Shown here piece by piece: positions 60,499-64,000 of a stretch of 64,000 nucleotides of DNA. Location: the NCBI GenBank assembly GCA_004556975.1, contig SFFD01000001.1, forward strand, positions 59,560 to 123,559, read 5' to 3'. The notes beneath the pieces were generated by a model. The model saw only the letters and a program-made list of their open reading frames with translations, was not told the origin of the DNA and searched no databases. Source of the stretch: Oscillospiraceae bacterium. Its GTDB lineage: Bacteria; Bacillota; Clostridia; Oscillospirales; Ruminococcaceae. Position numbers and translations under genes: made by a program. Within the stretch, counting starts at the first letter, position 1. Each line of letters starts with the position of its first letter.

Positions 60499-61728
60499 TT
60501 ATTTTCTAAGCTCGCCGTAAAGCACGGCAAGGTTTTTAATCATCTCAACGGCGGAATCCATTTGTTCTATGCAGGCAAATTCAAATTTGCCGTGGAAGTT
60601 ATAGCCGCCGGTACCAAGGTTGGGGCAGGGCAGACCCATAAAAGAAAGCACACAGCCGTCTGTACCGCCGCGCACAGGTTTTGATACAGGAATTCCGCCT
60701 GCCATTTCAATGGCTTTGCGTGCATTTTCAATAAGGTGGAAGTGCTTTTCAATTATGCAGCGCATATTTTTGTAATCAAATCCGGTTTCTGCAACGGCAA
60801 CGCCGGCACCGTAACGGCGGTTGATTTCATCTGCGGCGCGGTTGATATAATCAACGCGATATTTCAGTTTTTCTTCATCGTGATCACGGATAATGTAAGA
60901 AAGCTCGGCATTGTCACAGCCGCCGTGCATACCGGTAAGATAATAGAATCCCTGATATTCTTCGGTGTATTCGGGGCGTTCCATTCTGGGAAGTAGAGCG
61001 TCAAAATCCATTGCAACAAGGGCGGCATTTATCATTTTATCCTTGGCGCTGCCGGGGTGAACAGAAATGCCGTTAAACTTAATTTTTGCGTGTGCAGCGT
61101 TGAATGTTTCATATTCAACTCCGCCGAATGCGTCGCCGTCAAGGGTATAGGCGTAATCTGCGCCAAAACGCTCAAGGCTGAATTTATGAGCACCGCGACC
61201 TATTTCTTCATCCGGAGTGAACCCGATTTTTATGGTTCCGTGTTTTATTTCGGGGTGAGCAATAAGTTCTTCTGCGGCGGTAATGATTTCAGCAATACCG
61301 TTTTTGTCATCGGCGCCCAAAAGGGTAGTGCCGTCTGTAACGATTATATGTTTGCCGATGCAGTCGGCCATTTCAGGAAAATCTTTGGGAGAAAGTACGA
61401 TTCCGAGTTCTTCATTAAGCACGATGTCGCCGCCCTGATAATCAACAACGCGTGGCTTTATGCCGGAAAAAGGAACTTCATCCACAACATCCATATGTGC
61501 AATAAAACCGATTATAGGTGCTGCTTCAAAGCCTTCGGAAGCGGGAATTTCGCCGTAAACATACCCGTTTTCGTCTATTTCCACGTTGGAAATACCGATT
61601 TCGCGCATTTCATCGCAAAGAGCAGCGCCGAGAACAAGCTGCTCCGGAGTACTGGGGCAGGTTTCGCTGTTTTCGTCGGAACCGGTGGGGTACTGAACGT
61701 ATTTAAGAAGCCTTTCGTAAGCTTTCAT
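60499..61728 (-). CDS. pepT: Peptidase T (tripeptide aminopeptidase)
   Basis: M20 zinc aminopeptidase that releases the N-terminal residue of tripeptides. 409 residues; metal and catalytic motifs GFIAHMDVVDE, LGADDKNGIAEI, TPDEEIGRGAHKF, DGDAFGGVEYETF and a C-terminal GGTDG are present. AGGAGG before ATG 61728. Single gene. Confidence 0.95.
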   Translation of the reverse strand: MKAYERLLKYVQYPTGSDENSETCPSTPEQLVLGAALCDEMREIGISNVEIDENGYVYGEIPASEGFEAAPIIGFIAHMDVVDEVPFSGIKPRVVDYQGGDIVLNEELGIVLSPKDFPEMADCIGKHIIVTDGTTLLGADDKNGIAEIITAAEELIAHPEIKHGTIKIGFTPDEEIGRGAHKFSLERFGADYAYTLDGDAFGGVEYETFNAAHAKIKFNGISVHPGSAKDKMINAALVAMDFDALLPRMERPEYTEEYQGFYYLTGMHGGCDNAELSYIIRDHDEEKLKYRVDYINRAADEINRRYGAGVAVAETGFDYKNMRCIIEKHFHLIENARKAIEMAGGIPVSKPVRGGTDGCVLSFMGLPCPNLGTGGYNFHGKFEFACIEQMDSAVEMIKNLAVLYGELRK

Positions 61729-61774
61729 AAAAATCCTCCTTATTTTGCGCCGAAGCGTATATATTTATATAGGT

Positions 61775-61803
61775 ATTGTAGCAGAAATGAAAGCATTGTT
61801 CAA
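61775..61803 (-). promoter_or_regulatory. Promoter of pepT
   Basis: Minus strand: TTGAAC (61798-61803), 17-nt spacer, TACAAT (61775-61780). Confidence 0.65.
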
Positions 61804-61836
61804 TAATTATTTTTTTAACACAAAAATTAGATAGGT

Positions 61837-61872
61837 TGCACAATAAAGAGTGACGGAGATTATGCACAATAA
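61837..61872 (+). repeat. Direct repeats upstream of the binding-protein promoter
   Basis: TGCACAATAA occurs at 61837-61846 and 61863-61872 (26-nt period), and a related TGTTCAATAA lies at about 61797-61806. They sit just upstream of the -35 box of the next operon, so an activator or repressor site is possible. Confidence 0.45.
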
Positions 61873-61891
61873 CCAGATTTCTGCATTTCTA

Positions 61892-61920
61892 TTTACAAAA
61901 CGCTGCTAAAAGATTATAAT
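61892..61920 (+). promoter_or_regulatory. Promoter of the ABC import operon
   Basis: TTTACA (61892-61897), 17-nt spacer, perfect TATAAT (61915-61920). Confidence 0.78.
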
Positions 61921-61984
61921 ATTCATTGTATGATGGTTGAAAATCATACGCTATCACTAAATTTAACAAGAGAGAAGGAACAAA

Positions 61985-63148
61985 ATGCGTAAGACTAACC
62001 TGTTCAAACTGATCGCGATCCTTGCTTGCATGACCCTTATTTTCGCTGGTTGCTCCGGTGAAGGCGAGAAGGAAACTCCTAATCCCTCCGAAGGCGACAC
62101 CTCCACAGAGGGCAGCGAACCCGTTGAAGAAACAAAAACCCTTAATGACTACACCCTTGATGAAATCATCGAAAAAGCAAAAGCAGAAGGCCACCTCGAA
62201 TCCGTCGGTATGCCTGATTCTTGGGCAAACTGGGGCGAAACATGGGAAGGATACACCGCTACTTACGGCATCACCCATAACGATGCGGATATGAGCTCCG
62301 CAGAGGAACTTGCTATGTTCGAAAACGACCCCACCAGAGCAATCGGCGATGTCGGCTTCGGCTTTACCACTAAGCTTGTCGGCACTGACGGTAAAGAGCT
62401 TGTTCAGGGCTATAAAACCTCTTATTGGGATTCCGTTCCCGATTGGGCAAAAGGCGAAGACGGCAAATGGATGATCGCATACACCGGATGCACCGCTTTC
62501 CTTTGGAATAACGACCTTATGAAAGGCGAAATGCCCACTTCTTGGCAGGCAGTTCGTGAAGGCGATTATAAAGTTGCTATCGGCGATGTAGTCGGCGGCG
62601 CAAACGGACAGGGCGCAGTTATCGCTACTGCTTATGCATTCGGCGGCGATATCGACAACCTCCAGCCCGCATTTGACTTCTGGAAAGAGATGGCTGAAGC
62701 AGGACGCATCAACGGCATCGATATTACCTACAATAACTTTGAATCCGGCGAAGTTCCCTTCGGCGTAATTTGGTCCTATAACGCATATTCCTATGCAGGA
62801 AAACTTGTTGAGGCAAAGAACTACAAGGTAACCTATGGTATTCCTTCCGACGGCGCAATCCTTTCCGGTTATGCTTCCGTTATCAATGCAAATACCACTA
62901 CTCCTTTTGCAGCAGCTCTTGCAAGAGAATACATCTTCTCTGACGAAGGTCAGATTAACCTTGCAAAATCCGGCGCAATCCCCACCAGAACCAATGTTGT
63001 TATACCCGAGGAAGTAACTTCCGCTACCTTTGATCCCGCAACCTATGCACATGCAGTAGGCTTTGCAGACGCAGACCACTATTCTGAGGTTTGCGCTCAG
63101 ATAGGCGAATGGTGGGCAGAGAACATCCAGCCCCTTATCGCTCAGTAA
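61985..63148 (+). CDS. ABC transporter substrate-binding lipoprotein (iron/spermidine/phosphonate-like class)
   Basis: 387 residues. Signal peptide with lipobox (IFAGC, Cys about 23), an acidic Thr/Glu-rich linker, then a type-2 binding fold: ESVGMPDSWANWGETWEGYTATYGITHN, GYKTSYWDSVPDWAKG, WNNDLMKGEMPTSWQAV and DEGQINLAKSGAIPTR. The class covers Fe3+, polyamine and aminoethylphosphonate receptors; ligand not determinable here. Codons are strongly biased to frequent C-ending forms, pointing to high expression. Followed by a hairpin and a permease gene. Confidence 0.87.
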   Translation: MRKTNLFKLIAILACMTLIFAGCSGEGEKETPNPSEGDTSTEGSEPVEETKTLNDYTLDEIIEKAKAEGHLESVGMPDSWANWGETWEGYTATYGITHNDADMSSAEELAMFENDPTRAIGDVGFGFTTKLVGTDGKELVQGYKTSYWDSVPDWAKGEDGKWMIAYTGCTAFLWNNDLMKGEMPTSWQAVREGDYKVAIGDVVGGANGQGAVIATAYAFGGDIDNLQPAFDFWKEMAEAGRINGIDITYNNFESGEVPFGVIWSYNAYSYAGKLVEAKNYKVTYGIPSDGAILSGYASVINANTTTPFAAALAREYIFSDEGQINLAKSGAIPTRTNVVIPEEVTSATFDPATYAHAVGFADADHYSEVCAQIGEWWAENIQPLIAQ

Positions 63149-63175
63149 TCTTTAATTTTACTCACAGAGTAAACA

Positions 63176-63206
63176 AATGGGGCGTACATAACTTGTGCGC
63201 CCCATT
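63176..63206 (+). terminator. Intra-operon hairpin between binding protein and permease
   Basis: A 13-bp stem with one G-U pair (63176-63188 with 63194-63206) but a poor T tract. Probably a partial terminator or mRNA stabiliser that keeps the binding protein in excess. Confidence 0.7.
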
Positions 63207-63224
63207 CTTGAATGAGGTGACTCC

Positions 63225-64000
63225 ATGAATAATGCTCCGGACAGAGCAAAAAAAAAGATAAAGAATACTAATAAATATCTTTACCTGTTAGCTCTTCTTC
63301 CTTTTATAGCAATCGTTTTGCTTTATGAACTTATTCCGCTTATAAGTCTTGTAGTAGACTCTTTTGGTTTGGATTCGGACCGCTCCGTTATTTTTTGTCT
63401 TGATAACTATAAAAAGATTTTTACTACTCTAAGCTACCAAAAAGCTATTACCAACAGTCTTAAAATTACTTTTTATTCCACAGCGGTCGGTATTATTCTT
63501 GCGTTTTTCGGCGCAAAAGCCGCACATACCTCAAGGGGCAAGCTGCGCACTTTGTTTATGACGGTTCTTAATATGACATCAAACTTTGCCGGCGTGCCGC
63601 TTGCTTTTGCGTATATGATACTCCTTGGAAATTTTGGCGTTATTACTCAGCTTGCAAATCTTTATGGAATTGAATTTATTCAGAATTTTAACCTTTACAG
63701 CAGTAAGGGACTTATCCTGATGTACATATATTTTCAGATTCCGCTTTCCACCCTGCTTCTTATTCCGGCGTTTAACGGAATACGCAAGGAGTGGCAGGAA
63801 GCGAATATGCTTCTTGGCGGAAGAAACTCTACTTTTTGGTTTAAGGTTGGCATACCGGTTTTGATTCCGAGCATTTTCGGAACCATAAGCGTTCTTTTTG
63901 CGAATGCGCTTTGCGCCTATGCAACGGCGTATGCTCTTCTTATGAATAACTTTAACCTTATTCCTGTAAATATTTCCGCAATGTTCGTTGGAGATATTAC
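63225..64000 (+). CDS. ABC transporter permease, 3' truncated by window end
   Basis: Open from ATG 63225 (GAGGTG at 63214-63219) through the last base, about 258 codons without stop. Basic N-terminus, then membrane helices beginning LYLLALLPFIAIVLLYELIPLI. The conserved cytoplasmic EAA loop reads EANMLLGGRNSTFWFKVGIPVLIPS and marks it as a binding-protein-dependent importer permease (PotB/FbpB-like). Forms one operon with the lipoprotein gene; the second permease and ATPase should lie downstream of the window. Confidence 0.92.
   Translation, partial: MNNAPDRAKKKIKNTNKYLYLLALLPFIAIVLLYELIPLISLVVDSFGLDSDRSVIFCLDNYKKIFTTLSYQKAITNSLKITFYSTAVGIILAFFGAKAAHTSRGKLRTLFMTVLNMTSNFAGVPLAFAYMILLGNFGVITQLANLYGIEFIQNFNLYSSKGLILMYIYFQIPLSTLLLIPAFNGIRKEWQEANMLLGGRNSTFWFKVGIPVLIPSIFGTISVLFANALCAYATAYALLMNNFNLIPVNISAMFVGDI

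Noticed and set aside
61889..63079. Minus-strand open frame opposite the binding protein at 61985
   Set aside because: Cys/Gly/Phe-rich mirror translation; the + strand gene has signal peptide, lipobox and promoter.
1..64000. tRNA, rRNA, CRISPR array, insertion sequence, prophage or integrative element
   Set aside because: No repeat-spacer pattern, transposase, integrase, tRNA cloverleaf or rRNA segment was recognised anywhere in the window.

Overview
The window looks like chromosomal core sequence from a Gram-positive Clostridia-type Firmicute (Bacillota), probably an anaerobic gut Oscillospirales/Ruminococcaceae-like lineage. The evidence is a PolC-type replicase, MEP-pathway isoprenoid synthesis, a GerW/YtfJ sporulation protein beside ScpAB and a DacF-type carboxypeptidase, IreB, two perfect CIRCE (HrcA) operators, many strong Shine-Dalgarno sites, many TTG start codons and lipoprotein-type binding proteins. 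I see no rRNA, tRNA, CRISPR array, insertion sequence or prophage. The genus cannot be fixed from this window.

Layout. 1-9.97 kb (+): uppS(partial)-cdsA-dxr-rseP-ispG-polC plus an aminotransferase-fold protein that seems to lack its catalytic residues. 10-12.9 kb (+): a yybP-ykoY-type Mn2+ riboswitch ahead of a P-type cation ATPase. 13-16.1 kb: an RluA-family pseudouridine synthase (-), a RadC-family protein, yceD-rpmF, and a decayed Nudix gene. 16.2-25.7 kb (+): DUF512 protein-der-plsY, then (after rpmB on -) an M50 protease-scpA-scpB-ytfI-like-gerW-dacF-rluB. 25.7-33.4 kb (-): secG; the murA-yycJ-rlmH-parC cluster; an M23/LysM/G5 envelope peptidase. 33.5-39.3 kb (-): a purine/nucleoside salvage cluster, xpt-bmp-ABC ATPase-two permeases. 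39.5-45.4 kb: an unknown two-domain protein with a palindrome on its promoter, an ADP-ribosylglycohydrolase with a C-terminal extension, CIRCE-controlled htpG, and an ECF sigma/putative anti-sigma pair. 45.5-50.8 kb: a PfkB kinase, mrp-fhs, and a small GNAT/membrane-protein cluster. 50.9-57.9 kb (+): an orphan solute-binding lipoprotein-metG-tatD-trmB, then CIRCE-groES-groEL. 58-61.7 kb: ireB and a partner (-), then a cobalamin riboswitch controlling a secreted DUF4465-like surface protein (+), then pepT (-). 61.9-64 kb (+): a binding protein and the start of its ABC permease, cut by the window end.

The genes mostly serve envelope lipid and peptidoglycan synthesis (uppS, cdsA, plsY, murA, dacF, M23), replication and chromosome upkeep (polC, parC, scpAB), translation (rpmF, rpmB, metG, trmB, der, rlmH, rluB) and protein quality control (groESL, htpG, rseP). 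The most interesting item is the B12-riboswitch-controlled surface protein at 58.7-60.3 kb: a Gram-positive, probably sortase-anchored protein that may capture cobalamin. Other points of interest are the probable pseudo-aminotransferase behind polC, the extension of the HrcA/CIRCE regulon to Hsp90, the probable Mn2+-controlled P-type ATPase, and two unexplained candidate operators.
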